The position numbers and the translations under genes were made by a program. A model generated the notes under the pieces. It was not told where the DNA came from. It did not search any database and saw nothing but the letters and a program-made list of their open reading frames with translations. Below, piece after piece: positions 19,825 through 19,944 of a DNA stretch of 19,944 nt. The stretch covers positions 1-19,944 of the forward strand of contig MU624862.1 in the NCBI GenBank assembly GCA_025349905.2, read 5' to 3'. Position 1 is the stretch's first letter. The number at the start of each line of letters is the position of its first letter. Source of the DNA: Blastocladiella britannica (taxonomy: Eukaryota > Blastocladiomycota > Blastocladiomycetes > Blastocladiales > Blastocladiaceae).

Positions 19825-19944
19825 ATTTTTGCGTCGTTTTGCGCGATCCTCACCAGGGTTGGTCGGGGATGGAGGATAATACATTTGTTGTTTTTTTTAC
19901 GATCGAAATATTGTGGATTTTGCCCCAAACTGAACACCCCAACT
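19825..19944. other. 3' flank of phosphoglucomutase, no gene seen
   Basis: The last 120 bases follow the phosphoglucomutase stop and contain a T-rich tract at about 19889-19898. This is consistent with a 3' untranslated region. No reading frame of interest is visible. Confidence 0.5.

Overview
The window is eukaryotic nuclear DNA. I assembled ten protein-coding genes by hand. Eight of them are interrupted by short spliceosomal introns, 29 in all and every one between 50 and 77 bp. Most start GTRNGN and end in AG, and many carry a CTGAC- or CTAAC-like branch site. Coding regions are GC-rich while introns and intergenic gaps are AT-rich. The gene set (SUMO, a Ragulator/EGO subunit, COG3, a cohesin-loader-like TPR protein, cytosolic phosphoglucomutase, a bacterial-type tyrosinase, S1/P1 nuclease, subtilase) fits a fungus. 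GC-rich exons with very short introns suggest an early-diverging zoosporic fungus such as a member of Blastocladiomycota. That taxonomic guess is inference only.

Layout, left to right. 1-519: no gene seen. 520-3143 (-): membrane-anchored subtilisin-like protease with an RPQYGG-repeat tail. 3457-4011 (-): SUMO-like modifier in five small exons. 4209-4843 (-): LAMTOR1/Ego1-like lysosomal anchor. 4914-6308 (-): unrecognised 464-residue protein. 6558-8593 (-): secreted, probably GPI-anchored tyrosinase whose best gene model needs a 4-nt microexon. 9051-10439 (-): S1/P1 nuclease with a Ser/Thr-rich insertion of about 100 residues. 10723-13255 (+): COG3, the Golgi tethering subunit. 13266-14673 (-): RF2-type peptide chain release factor, probably mitochondrial. 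14719-15390 (+): mitochondrial ribosomal protein bL19m. 15431-17656 (-): TPR protein, probably cohesin loader Scc4/MAU2. 17886-19824 (+): phosphoglucomutase. 19825-19944: short 3' flank.

How the genes relate. Most look like independent housekeeping genes packed tightly together. The clearest functional pairing is the head-to-head release factor and bL19m, both for organellar translation, with start codons only 45 bp apart. COG3 and the release factor are tail-to-tail with a 10-bp gap, and bL19m and the Scc4-like gene are tail-to-tail with a 40-bp gap. The subtilase, tyrosinase and nuclease are all on the minus strand and all look like secretory-pathway or surface enzymes, but they are separated by unrelated genes, so I do not call them a cluster.

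The observations most worth following are the tyrosinase microexon, the RF2-type (SPF/GGQ) release factor in an apparent fungus, and the compact bidirectional promoter between the two mitochondrial-translation genes. I saw no CRISPR array, transposon, tRNA or rRNA.
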